From NCBI RefSeq assembly GCF_003096635.1, contig NZ_QEKV01000008.1, positions 1 to 64,000 on the forward strand: a stretch of DNA of 64,000 bases, written 5' to 3'. This DNA is from Ezakiella coagulans. GTDB taxonomy: Bacteria; Bacillota; Clostridia; Tissierellales; Peptoniphilaceae. Below the pieces are notes generated by a model. The model worked only from the letters and a program-made list of their open reading frames with translations. It had not been told where the DNA came from and made no database searches. The translations under genes and the position numbers were made by a program. This document shows, piece by piece, positions 1 through 8,513 of the stretch. The stretch's first letter is position 1, and each line of letters starts with the position of its first letter.

Positions 1-300
1 ACATACAAAAATAAAAACATTAAAAAGAATAAGCTACGGCTTTAGAAACTTCGATAGTTTTAGGAATAGAATATTTTTGATGTGTAAATAGAAAAGAATA
101 TGTAACAGCGGCGGCGAAAACCCCTAGGGTTTTGTTTGCCATGCAAAAAATCCGAGAAATTGAACAGAGTTATTTTTAGTAGTTATGTTTTACTGATAAT
201 GTGTATTTTTAAATGAAAGAGAGACTTGTTTTTATGCAAGCCTCCCCCATTGTTGACAAAGAGCCGTTTTTAATTATTGATAAGAAAATCATATAACTTA
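1..300. other. Intergenic region without a convincing gene
   Basis: No ORF with a ribosome site is visible on either strand. The stretch holds one inverted repeat at 117-133 (arms AAAACCC and GGGTTTT, 3-nt loop) followed by a T-rich run. It could be a plus-strand terminator of a gene lying before the window. A 27-codon ATG ORF at 213-296 has no Shine-Dalgarno sequence and is not called. Confidence 0.5.
117..133 (+). terminator. Possible terminator-like inverted repeat
   Basis: Perfect 7-bp arms AAAACCC/GGGTTTT around CTA, followed by TTTG on the plus strand. The stem is short and the T tract is interrupted, so this is only a candidate for the end of a transcript entering from the left. Confidence 0.3.
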
Positions 301-323
301 AAAGAGGGCTTGCGCCCTCATTT
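301..323 (-). terminator. Rho-independent terminator of pcp operon
   Basis: Read on the minus strand, GAGGGC-GCAA-GCCCTC forms a 6-bp GC-rich stem followed by TTTT, directly after the pcp stop codon. It closes the DUF969-DUF979-pcp operon. Confidence 0.85.
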
Positions 324-964
324 TAATGTGTCTTACCTCCGGTAACCACAATGTCTTCTTTGTTTGTAATAATAGCTTCAATTGCCAGTTCCAATCCTTT
401 TACAATTGTCTCAAGAGCCATTGAAGGCATATTCTTTTTATCTGTAACTTGTTCAGGTAAGAACGGAATGTGAATAAAGCCAGTTCTCATATTCGGATAT
501 TCAGTAGCCTTTATATGACAAACTCCATATAGTACATGGTTACAAATGAATGTACCGGCTGTATTTGAAACACTTGCAGGAATCTTTCCTTCCTTTATGT
601 GTTCAACCATAGCTTTTATAGGAACCGTTGCAAAATATGCAGCAGGTCCATCTTCTACAACCTTTTCATCAATAGGCTGATTTCCTTCATTGTCCTTTAT
701 CCTGCAGTCATCGCAGTTAATTCCAACTCTTTCAACAGTAATGTCAGGTCTTCCTCCTGCTTGCCCGATTGAAAGAACAACGTCAGGATTAACTTCTTTA
801 ATTTTTTCTCTTATTTTATCAACGGATTTTCCAATTACTGTTGGAATCTCAAGTTTTATAATTTCCGCATCCAAAATCTTATCCGGTAATTTTTTTACCG
901 ACTCAATTGCAGGATTTATTTTTTCTCCTCCAAACGGGTCAAATCCCGTCACCAATATTTTCAA
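323..964 (-). CDS. pcp: Pyroglutamyl-peptidase I
   Basis: Cytoplasmic cysteine peptidase (family C15) that removes N-terminal pyroglutamate from peptides. At 213 aa it has the normal family length. The expected triad is visible: Glu78 in TVERVG, Cys141 in FICNH and His165 in FIHIP, and the N-terminal TGFDPFGG signature is intact. The start codon is TTG (962-964), preceded by AAAGGAGG about seven bases upstream; no ATG competes. It lies 29 nt after the DUF979 gene and is last in the operon. The DUF969-DUF979-pcp arrangement recurs in Firmicutes, which suggests that the membrane pair handles a substrate or product of pyroglutamyl peptides. That link is inference from neighbourhood only. Confidence 0.96.
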   Translation of the reverse strand: MKILVTGFDPFGGEKINPAIESVKKLPDKILDAEIIKLEIPTVIGKSVDKIREKIKEVNPDVVLSIGQAGGRPDITVERVGINCDDCRIKDNEGNQPIDEKVVEDGPAAYFATVPIKAMVEHIKEGKIPASVSNTAGTFICNHVLYGVCHIKATEYPNMRTGFIHIPFLPEQVTDKKNMPSMALETIVKGLELAIEAIITNKEDIVVTGGKTH

Positions 965-993
965 TTAAAATCCTCCTTTAAATTTAATATTCT

Positions 994-1992
994 CTAAAAT
1001 CCAAATGCCAACATTAAGATGACATGCACCACTACCAATGCCAAAGCAACCGGTGCTTGAGTCTTCATAATTGTGTATTTACTCTTTGTTTCAAGAATTG
1101 CAGCCGGAACAATATTAAAGTTTGCAGCCATAGGTGTCATAAGAGTTCCGCAGTAACCGCATGTCATACCTAATGCACCAATTACTGCAGGGTTTCCACC
1201 ATTTGCAATAACAAACGGAATGCCGACACCGAGCGTGATAACTGTGAATGCTGCAAATGCATTACCCATAATCATTGTAAATACTACCATTCCTAAACAA
1301 TATGCAATAACACCCAAAACTTTTGCTTCCTGTGGAACAATAGCTGAAACGCCTTGTCCAATAACTTGTCCAACTCCTGCCGATGCAAAAACTGCTCCGA
1401 GAGCACCTAGTAATTGCGGAAGAAGTGATGAACTTCCAATTTGCATAAGCATCTTTGAAGTATCTTCTTTTGTTTCTTTATAATTTGCTTTTGTTATAAT
1501 TAAAGCGATTATAATTGCTATAATTGATGAGAATCCCAGAGTTTGAGCGGATGTGAATCCGAAAAATACCGGAGCTCCGTCTTTTGCTGTGTCGACAACG
1601 ATTTTAAAGCTCTTGAATTGAGCCATAATCATAGCAATCACACCAATTGAGAGTGCAGGAATAAATATTTTGTTTCCCACTCTCTTTCCGTATTGTTCTC
1701 TTTGTTCTTGTTTTTGATTTTCAAATTCTCCGATTTGAACTTGTTTTGTAAGTGTGAGTGCACCAAGCACCATTAAAAGTGCTCCTATAACCGCTCCGCC
1801 GTGTTCATAGCTGTTGATAAGAAACTTTCCTCCGGCGAAAAGAATTCCAAGTAATGTCCAGAAAACAAATGTTCCTAAAGGAGCTTTTTTATTTTTCAGT
1901 CCTCTAACACCTACTATAATGCAAACCAAACCACAAAGAATGTAAATCAGTTCGTCTATCATGGCAGTGTTTTTATATATAAAACTAAACAT
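994..1992 (-). CDS. DUF979 family membrane protein
   Basis: Integral membrane protein of 332 aa with about nine hydrophobic segments and glycine-rich re-entrant-like stretches (GALGMTCGYCGT, GVGIPFVIANGG). It matches the DUF979 family as I recognise it. The ATG at 1992 has AAGGAG seven bases upstream, and this ribosome site lies inside the last codons of the DUF969 gene; the genes overlap by 8 nt, indicating translational coupling. A charged cytoplasmic loop (about residues 88-110, rich in Gln/Glu/Lys) separates the N-terminal helices from the main body. No transport substrate is established. The pairing with DUF969 and pcp suggests a two-component permease for small peptides or pyroglutamate, which is inference. 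Confidence 0.8.
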   Translation of the reverse strand: MFSFIYKNTAMIDELIYILCGLVCIIVGVRGLKNKKAPLGTFVFWTLLGILFAGGKFLINSYEHGGAVIGALLMVLGALTLTKQVQIGEFENQKQEQREQYGKRVGNKIFIPALSIGVIAMIMAQFKSFKIVVDTAKDGAPVFFGFTSAQTLGFSSIIAIIIALIITKANYKETKEDTSKMLMQIGSSSLLPQLLGALGAVFASAGVGQVIGQGVSAIVPQEAKVLGVIAYCLGMVVFTMIMGNAFAAFTVITLGVGIPFVIANGGNPAVIGALGMTCGYCGTLMTPMAANFNIVPAAILETKSKYTIMKTQAPVALALVVVHVILMLAFGF

Positions 1993-2662
1993 TAGCTTGC
2001 TCCTTTCTCAGTTTTCTTTCAAACAAATAACATTGAATGAGAGCCAAAATAACCATTGCAACTCCTGCCAAAATCGAGCCTTGAGCAATCTCTGCATTGG
2101 TTACATTGTATCCTGCTTCAGAAAGTGTCGATTGAATCAATAATACACCTCCTGCAACAGGGAAAATGTTTTGTCCGAAAAAGTTTCCGTAGTTTTCAGC
2201 AGCTCCTGCTAATCCTTTAAGTTCTTCCAATCTCTTTTCTGAAAGATCCACTTTCTTTGTAGCGGCTCCTTCAGCCATAGGAAGAATTAAAGGTCTAACA
2301 AATTGAATGTGTCCGCCCAATCTGAGTGAGAAGATTGCTGCAACCCATCTAATAAGGATATACATCCCAACAACTGCTCCTGCGCTTGCAGATTTGATTT
2401 TTTGTATCGCTTCTGCAGCTCTGTCCTTTAAACCATATCTTTCCATAATTGCAATTAGTGGTAAACTCAAGAAGAAAAGAGACATGTATCTGTTTGTTAC
2501 GAATCCCTTACCTATTAAGTCCAACACATCGATTAATGGCATGCCGGAAACGAGACCTGTCACAAGTCCTGAAATCAGAACTACTGCAACTACATCCAAT
2601 TTGCAGGCAAACCCGACGACTATTAATAAGACGCCGATTAAAACAAAATAGTTCATAAGCAC
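1985..2662 (-). CDS. DUF969 family membrane protein
   Basis: 225-aa membrane protein with about six hydrophobic helices and a conserved-looking central segment (LRLGGHIQFVRPLILPM) typical of DUF969. First gene of the operon; ATG at 2662 is preceded by AGGAGG (TAGGAGGTGCTT-ATG). It overlaps the DUF979 gene by 8 nt. A TATAAG box lies about 30 nt upstream, but its -35 is poor. The function is unknown; the fixed partnership with DUF979 makes a heteromeric transporter plausible. Confidence 0.8.
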   Translation of the reverse strand: MLMNYFVLIGVLLIVVGFACKLDVVAVVLISGLVTGLVSGMPLIDVLDLIGKGFVTNRYMSLFFLSLPLIAIMERYGLKDRAAEAIQKIKSASAGAVVGMYILIRWVAAIFSLRLGGHIQFVRPLILPMAEGAATKKVDLSEKRLEELKGLAGAAENYGNFFGQNIFPVAGGVLLIQSTLSEAGYNVTNAEIAQGSILAGVAMVILALIQCYLFERKLRKEQANV

Positions 2663-2753
2663 CTCCTATTAACCTTATACCCCTTTTTTGTATTAATAAA
2701 CTAAATTAAACTGTTCTTATTAAATAATTTTTTTATAAATACATACTGACAAA

Positions 2754-2781
2754 TAAAAAAGGATGCGTAAATCGCATCCTT
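2754..2781 (-). terminator. Terminator of clpP-clpX
   Basis: AAGGATGCG and CGCATCCTT form a 9-bp stem with a 5-nt loop, followed on the minus strand by a run of Ts. It lies directly downstream of clpX. Confidence 0.85.
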
Positions 2782-2784
2782 ATT

Positions 2785-4014
2785 CTAATCATCATTTCTT
2801 TTTATCTTAGCTGTAAAAACTTCTTTTCTTTTATCGTAACTTATAGTTATTGCTGTTATGCTTTGGTCGCTTGGAAGTTCGTACATATAATCAAGCATTA
2901 CGCCCTCAACAATTGACCTCAAACCTCTTGCTCCCGTCTTTCTTTTAATTGCTCTGTTTGCAATTTCAGTAAGTGCGGCTTCTGTAAATTTCAAATCACA
3001 ATCTTCAAGCTTCATAAGTTCCTGATATTGTTTAATTATCGCATTTTTTGGCTCTGTCAAAATTCTTATAAGGCTGTTTACATCCAAATCATCAAGTGCA
3101 ACATGAACCGGAATTCTTCCAACAAGTTCAGGAATTAATCCGTACTTGACAAGGTCGTGTGCTTCCATTTTTTGAAATAACTGGCCAACACTCAATTCTT
3201 CTTTCTTGATCGGGTCATTTGTAAATCCAAAAGAACTTTTTCCGAGTCTTTTTTCAATAATGCTTTCAAGTCCATCAAAAGCACCACCAACAATAAATAG
3301 AATATTTTTCGTGTCAACGGTTAGCATTGTGCCTTGAGGATGTTTTCTTCCGCCTTGAGCCGGAACACTTGCAACAGTACCTTCAATGAGTTTTAAAAGT
3401 GCTTGTTGCACACCTTCACCACTCACATCTCTTGTTATTGAAACATTTTCGCTCTTTCTTGCAATCTTATCAATCTCATCGATATATATAATTCCCTTTT
3501 CCGCAGCCGCAATATCCATATCCGCTGCTTGTACAAGTTTTAAAATAACATTTTCAACATCTTCTCCAACATAACCCGCTTCAGTTAAAGTTGTAGCATC
3601 TGTAATCGCAAAAGGAACATCCAGTATCTTTGCAATCGCTTGTGCAAGAAGTGTCTTACCTGAACCTGTCGGTCCCAAGAGAAGCACATTGCTCTTGTCA
3701 ATCATAACATCGCTTTCAGGCTCGACATAAACTCTCTTGTAATGGTTATACATTGCTACAGATAAAACTTTTTTTGCTTCATCTTGACCTATAACATATT
3801 CATCAAGCTTTTCTTTTATTTCTTTTGGTGTCAAAAGTTCATTAAGATCTTTTGAGAACTTTGTTTCAATTTGGCTCTTTACAATTTCTTCGCAATATTT
3901 AACGCAATCATCACAAATATAGGCATCCCCACCGCCACTAATCAATATATTTACATCGTCTTGAGATCTGCCGCAAAATGAGCAACGATTCTTATCATCC
4001 GGTGTTCTTGGCAC
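2785..4014 (-). CDS. clpX: ATP-dependent Clp protease ATP-binding subunit ClpX
   Basis: AAA+ unfoldase that recognises tagged proteins and threads them into ClpP. 409 aa, normal length. An N-terminal zinc-binding domain carries Cys11, Cys14, Cys34 and Cys37. Walker A is GPTGSGK at 114-120, the pore loop GYVG at 147-150, Walker B IYIDE ends at 180, and a GAR sensor-2 motif is near the C-terminus. The RKH loop (GGRKHPQG) is present. The start codon is GTG, sharing one base with the clpP stop (TAGTG), so translation is probably coupled. Order on the transcript is tig, clpP, clpX, as in many bacteria. Confidence 0.98.
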   Translation of the reverse strand: MPRTPDDKNRCSFCGRSQDDVNILISGGGDAYICDDCVKYCEEIVKSQIETKFSKDLNELLTPKEIKEKLDEYVIGQDEAKKVLSVAMYNHYKRVYVEPESDVMIDKSNVLLLGPTGSGKTLLAQAIAKILDVPFAITDATTLTEAGYVGEDVENVILKLVQAADMDIAAAEKGIIYIDEIDKIARKSENVSITRDVSGEGVQQALLKLIEGTVASVPAQGGRKHPQGTMLTVDTKNILFIVGGAFDGLESIIEKRLGKSSFGFTNDPIKKEELSVGQLFQKMEAHDLVKYGLIPELVGRIPVHVALDDLDVNSLIRILTEPKNAIIKQYQELMKLEDCDLKFTEAALTEIANRAIKRKTGARGLRSIVEGVMLDYMYELPSDQSITAITISYDKRKEVFTAKIKRNDD

Positions 4015-4601
4015 TATTTTGACCTCGATTCTAAGACTTTGTCGATAAGGCCATATTCTACAGCTTTTTCAGCACTCATAAAGAAATCCCTATCTGTATC
4101 TTTTTCAATTTTTTCAAGCGGTTGTCCCGTTCTTTCAGCTAATATTTTATTGAGTCTTTCTCTTGTTTCCAAAATCTTTTCAGCTTGAATTCTAATATCT
4201 TCAGCCTGACCTTGAGAACCACCGAGCGGTTGATGAATCATAATATCAGCATTTGGCAGTGCAAATCTCTTTCCTTTTTTACCGGCTGTAAGAAGAATTG
4301 CTCCCATACTTGCTGCAAGTCCAACACAAATAGTCGAAACATCAGGTTTAATATGATTCATAGTATCAAAAATTGCAAATCCACTTGTAACATTACCTCC
4401 CGGACTATTTATATACATTTGTATATCTTTTTCAGGATCTTCAGCTTCCAAAAATAGAAGTTGTGCTACAACTAAATCTGCCATAGTATCGTTTACTTCC
4501 CCTGAAACAAAAATAATTCTTTCTTTTAAAAGTCTCGAAAAAATATCGTAGCTTCTCTCTCCTCTGCCGGTTTGTTCTATAACCATTGGCACTAATGCCA
4601 T
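4014..4601 (-). CDS. clpP: ATP-dependent Clp protease proteolytic subunit ClpP
   Basis: Tetradecameric serine protease chamber partnered with ClpX. 195 aa. Catalytic triad Ser98 (AASMGA), His123 (MIHQP) and Asp172 (DRDFF) is intact. The hydrophobic and acidic N-terminal propeptide is short. Ribosome site AAAGGAG precedes the ATG at 4601. Only 53 nt separate it from tig, most of it occupied by tig's terminator. clpP-clpX must therefore be transcribed by read-through or from a promoter inside tig, which I cannot pin down. Confidence 0.98.
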   Translation of the reverse strand: MALVPMVIEQTGRGERSYDIFSRLLKERIIFVSGEVNDTMADLVVAQLLFLEAEDPEKDIQMYINSPGGNVTSGFAIFDTMNHIKPDVSTICVGLAASMGAILLTAGKKGKRFALPNADIMIHQPLGGSQGQAEDIRIQAEKILETRERLNKILAERTGQPLEKIEKDTDRDFFMSAEKAVEYGLIDKVLESRSK

Positions 4602-4625
4602 AAAATCACTCCTTTTTAAATAATA

Positions 4626-4647
4626 AACAAGGCCCTTTTGGGCCTTA
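4626..4647 (-). terminator. Terminator/attenuator between tig and clpP
   Basis: AAGGCCC-loop-GGGCCTT hairpin at 4629-4646 with a T-rich but interrupted tail (GTTTATTATTT on the minus strand). It probably reduces read-through from tig into clpPX. Confidence 0.75.
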
Positions 4648-4654
4648 TTTCATT

Positions 4655-6211
4655 TTATTTTTCTTCTATATCTTCTTTTTCTTCTTTGACCTTTTTATCT
4701 ATCTTTTTCTTGGTCGTCTTTTTTTCTTTCTTGCCTTCAACATCAAAGTCTGCTTCTTCGACTAACTTTTCTGTCTTTTTCTTTGAAGCTTTTTTAGGAG
4801 TCTTCTTTTCTTTTTCTTCAGTTGCTTCCTTTACTTCTTCAGCTTCTTTGTCTGCTTTCTTTGTAGTCTTTTTTGTGGTTTTCTTTGCAGGCTTCTTTTC
4901 TTCCTTAGGCTCTTCTTCTTTTACTTCAACTCTCTTAACCGTTTTCATGAGCTCTTCAACAACTTTTTTATTTAAAATTCCTGTGTCCATGAAAGTGATG
5001 TCTTGATTTTTTGCCATTTCAAAGAATTTATCAGGATCCATTCCGTATCCTGTCGCTGCAGATTTAATAGCTTCTTCTCTATCTGCATCAGTTACTTCTA
5101 TTCCTAATTCTTTTGCAGCTGTATCAAGAACAATATTTGCTCTTGTTTTCTTTTCTGCTATAGGTCTGAGTTCGTTTTTAATTCCTTCTTCGTTTTGACC
5201 TGTGTACTTAATGAAATCTTCATATTCCATGCCTTGTTGTCTAAGTCTGAATTTAAAATCTTCAAACTCTTGATTTGTTTGCGATTCAATAAGAGCTTTC
5301 GGCACTTCGAAATCAGTTTTTGCTACAAGAGCATCTACTGTATTATTTTCATCTCTAATTGCAATCGATTCTTGAAGTCTTTCTTCAAGCTTTTTTCTAA
5401 TGTCTGCTTCAAGTTCTTTAATAGTTTCAAATTCACTTACTTCTGACGCAAAATCATCATCTAATTCAGGCAATTCATATTTTGATATAGAATTCAATTT
5501 TGTTTTAAAAACCGCTTCTTTTCCTGCATATTCTTTTGCATGATAGTCTTCAGGGAATGTAACGGTTATATCAAATTCATCATTAATATTTTTGCCGATA
5601 ATTTGGTCTTCAAATCCAGGAATAAATTTGCCTGCACCGATTTCCAAAGTAGTTCCCTCAGCTTTTCCACCTTCAAATGCAACACCATCAATAAAACCTT
5701 CAAAATCAATGTCTACTGTGTCACCTTTTTCTGCAGCTCTGTCATCTATAATAATTTCTCTTTGATTATTTCTTCTTTGATTTTCAAGTTCAGCTTGAAC
5801 AGCCTCGTCAGTTATTTCTTCTTCGATTTTAGGAATTTCAAGATTCTTCATATCCTTAATTACAATTTCAGGAACAACTTCTGTAGTAAATTCCATAACT
5901 ACATCTTTGCCACTTTCGAGTTCTTTAACGTCAACACTTGGCATTCCTACAGCTGTTTTCGGTAATTCTTCAGCTAACTTTTCATAATTTTCATCGATAG
6001 CAATATTTAGAGCGTCTTCATAAAATACACCCTTGCCATAGAAATTTTCAATAATATGCCTCGGTGCTTTGCCTTTTCTGAAACCATCAATTCTAAAGTG
6101 ACCTCTCGTCCTCTTATATGCGGTTTCTATATACTTTTCAAATTCATTCCAAGGCAATGTCCAATCAAATTTTAATTCATTGTCCTTTGATTCAACTACT
6201 TTAACGTTCAT
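4655..6211 (-). CDS. tig: Trigger factor with extended Lys/Glu-rich C-terminal tail
   Basis: Ribosome-bound chaperone and peptidyl-prolyl isomerase. 518 aa, about 80-90 residues longer than most trigger factors. The ribosome-docking signature GFRKGKAP is at 43-50, an FKBP-type PPIase domain follows at roughly 160-250, then the helical C-terminal chaperone arms up to about residue 425. From there to the end the protein is almost entirely Lys, Glu, Thr and Ala (repeated KKTTKK-like blocks), so a disordered or highly charged tail. No frameshift is needed: the tail is in frame and ends just before a terminator. AAAGGAGA precedes the ATG. A promoter of near-consensus form lies at 6240-6268. Confidence 0.96.
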   Translation of the reverse strand: MNVKVVESKDNELKFDWTLPWNEFEKYIETAYKRTRGHFRIDGFRKGKAPRHIIENFYGKGVFYEDALNIAIDENYEKLAEELPKTAVGMPSVDVKELESGKDVVMEFTTEVVPEIVIKDMKNLEIPKIEEEITDEAVQAELENQRRNNQREIIIDDRAAEKGDTVDIDFEGFIDGVAFEGGKAEGTTLEIGAGKFIPGFEDQIIGKNINDEFDITVTFPEDYHAKEYAGKEAVFKTKLNSISKYELPELDDDFASEVSEFETIKELEADIRKKLEERLQESIAIRDENNTVDALVAKTDFEVPKALIESQTNQEFEDFKFRLRQQGMEYEDFIKYTGQNEEGIKNELRPIAEKKTRANIVLDTAAKELGIEVTDADREEAIKSAATGYGMDPDKFFEMAKNQDITFMDTGILNKKVVEELMKTVKRVEVKEEEPKEEKKPAKKTTKKTTKKADKEAEEVKEATEEKEKKTPKKASKKKTEKLVEEADFDVEGKKEKKTTKKKIDKKVKEEKEDIEEK

Positions 6212-6239
6212 AAATATCTCCTTTCAATATTCTCAGATT

Positions 6240-6268
6240 ATTATAGCACAAACTAATTATAAAATCAA
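6240..6268 (-). promoter_or_regulatory. Sigma-A-type promoter for tig
   Basis: On the minus strand TTGATT (6268-6263), 17-bp spacer, TATAAT (6245-6240). It sits 29 nt before the tig start and is divergent from the promoter at 6364. Confidence 0.7.
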
Positions 6269-6363
6269 TAACTATTCGTCTTATTATACCCTAAAATAGG
6301 ACACTTAAACAAAACTAATTCATATTTAAATTTCAAGCATTAATTCATAGTTGAATAATTCCC

Positions 6364-6392
6364 TTGACATTTTGTCACCTATCTGTTATAAT
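6364..6392 (+). promoter_or_regulatory. Perfect consensus promoter upstream of structured RNA and MATE gene
   Basis: TTGACA (6364-6369), 17-bp spacer, TATAAT (6387-6392): an exact consensus match. The predicted start is near 6397-6400. No ORF follows for 214 nt; instead there is a folded RNA and a terminator. Confidence 0.92.
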
Positions 6393-6396
6393 TATC

Positions 6397-6591
6397 GTGT
6401 CGCTTAAGCGAGACTTAAATTGACTATTTTATTCATTTTTTAGTCAGTTTTTCGAGTTTATGAATCTCGCAACTTAGACTCGATGTACAATGGAACAAAT
6501 TTTGTTTCAGTTCATTTAAAGTAGTGCGGTCTACCTCCTATGACAATACTACTTTAAAAGGACACTAAAGACCCAATCAAGGGTCTTTTTT
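6397..6591 (+). ncRNA. Structured RNA of unassigned family (sRNA or leader/riboswitch of MATE gene)
   Basis: About 195 nt transcribed from a consensus promoter and ending in a strong terminator. Visible pairing: 5' GTGTC (6397-6401) with 3' GACAC (6561-6565), closing a multi-hairpin domain. Inside are a 12-nt self-complementary segment at 6400-6411, TGACT/AGTCA (from 6421), CGAG/CTCG around 6453-6469, and a perfect 11-bp stem 6515-6525/6548-6558 plus a GU pair. The last hairpin's 20-nt loop (6527-6546) contains GGTCT, complementary to the terminator's 5' arm (6569-6573), and ACCTCC, complementary to the MATE Shine-Dalgarno (6603-6608). I see no coding potential. I could not match it securely to a known family; raiA-type RNA is a possibility to test. 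The MATE gene has no other visible promoter, which favours a cis-acting leader. Confidence 0.75.
6567..6591 (+). terminator. Terminator at 3' end of structured RNA, 22 nt before MATE start
   Basis: AAAGACCC (6567-6574), loop AATCAA, GGGTCTTT with a run of six Ts. Transcription from 6364 must pass this hairpin to reach the MATE gene, so it could be a conditional attenuator. Confidence 0.92.
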
Positions 6592-6613
6592 ATATTAATT
6601 ATGGAGGTTTTTT

Positions 6614-7954
6614 ATGATTGATAATGACAAATTAGGTACTATGCCTGTAAAAAAACTTTTATTTGAACTCTCAGTACCAGCTATTTTTGCACAAATAGTG
6701 AATGTTTTATATAATCTTATTGATAGAATATACATTGGACATATAGACAAAATCGGAAGCCTTGCTTTGACAGGTGTAGGTGTTGCAATGCCTTTAATAA
6801 TGATAATTTCTGCATTTGCTGCACTTGCTGCAATGGGCGGTGCACCTCGTGCGTCAATATACTTAGGAAAAGATGACTTAAAAACTGCCGAAAAGATTTT
6901 AGGTAATTCCTTTTCACTCTTACTTATCATTTCATTAATACTTAGCATATCTATTTATGCCTTACTAGATAAAATATTAATACTTTTCGGAGCAAGCGAA
7001 AATACTCTAGCCTATGCTATGGATTATATGAAAATATACGTTCTCGGAACAGTATTTGTTCAACTTTCAATCGGTTTAAATTCATTCATAACCGCACAAG
7101 GCTTTGCAAAAACAAGTATGTATACAGTTTGTATAGGTGCGGTACTTAATATTGTGCTTGATCCTATATTTATTTTTGCATTTAAAATGGGCGTAAAAGG
7201 TGCTGCACTTGCTACTATAATATCTCAAGCTGTATCGGCAATTTGGGTTTTAATGTTTTTAAGAGGCGAAAGTACAATTTTAAAAATTAAAAAGAAAAAT
7301 ATGAAACTTGACAAAGATATAATTCTCCCTTCAATCGCTCTAGGCGCATCCCCTTTCATAATGCAAATGACAGAGGGACTGATTGGAATCACTTTCAACC
7401 GTTCTGCCCTTAAATATGGCGGAGATATTGCTGTAGGAACAATGACAATACTTCTCTCTATAATGAACTTTTCGATGCTACCGTTAATCGGACTCACACA
7501 AGGTGCACAACCAATAATAAGTTATAGCTACGGTAAAAATGATATAAATCGTTTAAAAACAACATTTTTATATTTATTGAAATCATCTCTGATTTATTCT
7601 TTTACGCTGTGGATTCTGCTAATGTTTATTCCAAATATTTTCGCATCTCTATTTACAAGCGACACATCTCTCATAGACTACTCGACCCCTGCAATAAGAA
7701 TGTTTTTCTTTGTAAATGTTTTGCTTGGCATTCAAATCGCATGTCAAAATACATTTATAGCTATCGGAAATGCAAAAACTAGCTTGTTTCTTGCAATACT
7801 TCGAAAAATAATTCTTCTTATTCCACTTATCATCATACTACCAAACTTTATAGAACCTAAAATAACCGGTGTGTTTATAGCTGAACCGATTTCAGATTTT
7901 ATTGCAGTCTTAACTACAGTAATTATGTTCAGAAAAGCTTATAAAAAGCTATAA
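6614..7954 (+). CDS. MATE family efflux transporter
   Basis: 446-aa, 12-helix Na+/H+-coupled multidrug and toxin extrusion protein of the inner membrane (DinF/NorM superfamily; MatE domains in two halves, about residues 15-175 and 240-400). The N-terminal LFELSVPAIFAQIVNVLYNLIDR-like helix and the GAP-R motif (GGAPRASIYLGK) after helix 2 are typical. The ATG has GGAGG (6603-6607) six bases upstream. Its substrate cannot be read from the sequence. The gene stands alone on the plus strand between tig and a minus-strand operon. Its only obvious promoter is that of the structured RNA, so its expression is probably controlled by that RNA or its terminator. Confidence 0.93.
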   Translation: MIDNDKLGTMPVKKLLFELSVPAIFAQIVNVLYNLIDRIYIGHIDKIGSLALTGVGVAMPLIMIISAFAALAAMGGAPRASIYLGKDDLKTAEKILGNSFSLLLIISLILSISIYALLDKILILFGASENTLAYAMDYMKIYVLGTVFVQLSIGLNSFITAQGFAKTSMYTVCIGAVLNIVLDPIFIFAFKMGVKGAALATIISQAVSAIWVLMFLRGESTILKIKKKNMKLDKDIILPSIALGASPFIMQMTEGLIGITFNRSALKYGGDIAVGTMTILLSIMNFSMLPLIGLTQGAQPIISYSYGKNDINRLKTTFLYLLKSSLIYSFTLWILLMFIPNIFASLFTSDTSLIDYSTPAIRMFFFVNVLLGIQIACQNTFIAIGNAKTSLFLAILRKIILLIPLIIILPNFIEPKITGVFIAEPISDFIAVLTTVIMFRKAYKKL

Positions 7955-7994
7955 AAAACTCTCATACTAGCACTATGCTAATATGAGAGTTTTT
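7954..7994. terminator. Bidirectional terminator between MATE and GNAT genes
   Basis: AAAAACTCTCATA and TATGAGAGTTTTT form a 13-bp stem around a 15-nt loop, with A and T runs on both flanks. It serves the two convergent genes. Confidence 0.9.
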
Positions 7995-8513
7995 TTATAG
8001 ATATATCCAAAATCTTTTCATGAAAATGTCTCCATCTTCTACTATATTTTCCAAAATGCCTCCTGCGGATTCAATTGTTTTTTGAGATGCAATATTATTT
8101 TTGTTGCAAGTTATGAGAACTTTTTCATAGCCTTCGTCTTTATAAAACTCGAGTGCACAAGAAAGCATCGCTTTTGCATACCCCTTTCTCCTTTCATCCG
8201 GACTGACCGAATAACCGATATGGCCTCCAAATTTTAAAAGCATATCATTAAGCTCAAATCTCATATTTATCATTCCATAGACTTTTGTTTCATCGTCATC
8301 TACATAAATCATTTCATATGCGGGAACAATTCCTTCAGGACATGTTTCTTTTTTTGACACCGCTAAAAGATATTTAAGCCATTCGCCATAGTCCATTCTC
8401 TCAAGGCCGCTAACTCCGCAGAACGTTTCATTTGCATCTATAATCTTTTGTTTAAAATCCATAACGATTTTTTCGTGTTTTGCTTCTGGCTGTATTAATT
8501 TCATATTATCCAT
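7995..8513 (-). CDS. GNAT family N-acetyltransferase
   Basis: 172-aa single-domain acetyltransferase. The acetyl-CoA binding motif A is clear (SVSPDERRKGYAKAML, i.e. the R/Q-x-x-G-x-A pattern) and is followed by the motif-B region ITCNKNNIASQKTIESAGG. It resembles the YjcK/YkkB-like 'GNAT, cytoplasmic, small-molecule or aminoglycoside-like' group, but the substrate is unknown. The ATG at 8513 was chosen because AAAGGA lies immediately upstream; an in-frame TTG at 8525 overlaps that ribosome site. The start overlaps the end of the LURP-one reading frame by 8 nt (ATGGATAA), so the two were translated as a coupled pair before the latter was interrupted. Confidence 0.85.
   Translation of the reverse strand: MDNMKLIQPEAKHEKIVMDFKQKIIDANETFCGVSGLERMDYGEWLKYLLAVSKKETCPEGIVPAYEMIYVDDDETKVYGMINMRFELNDMLLKFGGHIGYSVSPDERRKGYAKAMLSCALEFYKDEGYEKVLITCNKNNIASQKTIESAGGILENIVEDGDIFMKRFWIYL

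Noticed and set aside
213-296. 27-codon ATG ORF before the pcp terminator
   Set aside because: No ribosome site, no recognisable features, not in operon context.
5195-5965. Long plus-strand ORFs opposite tig
   Set aside because: Phe/Ser/Asn-rich shadows of tig codons without ribosome sites.
6397-6591. 6S RNA as identity of the structured RNA
   Set aside because: 6S folds as one long bulged hairpin with both halves paired; here the 3' part forms its own 11-bp hairpin and the 5' part several small ones. Length and promoter fit, structure does not.
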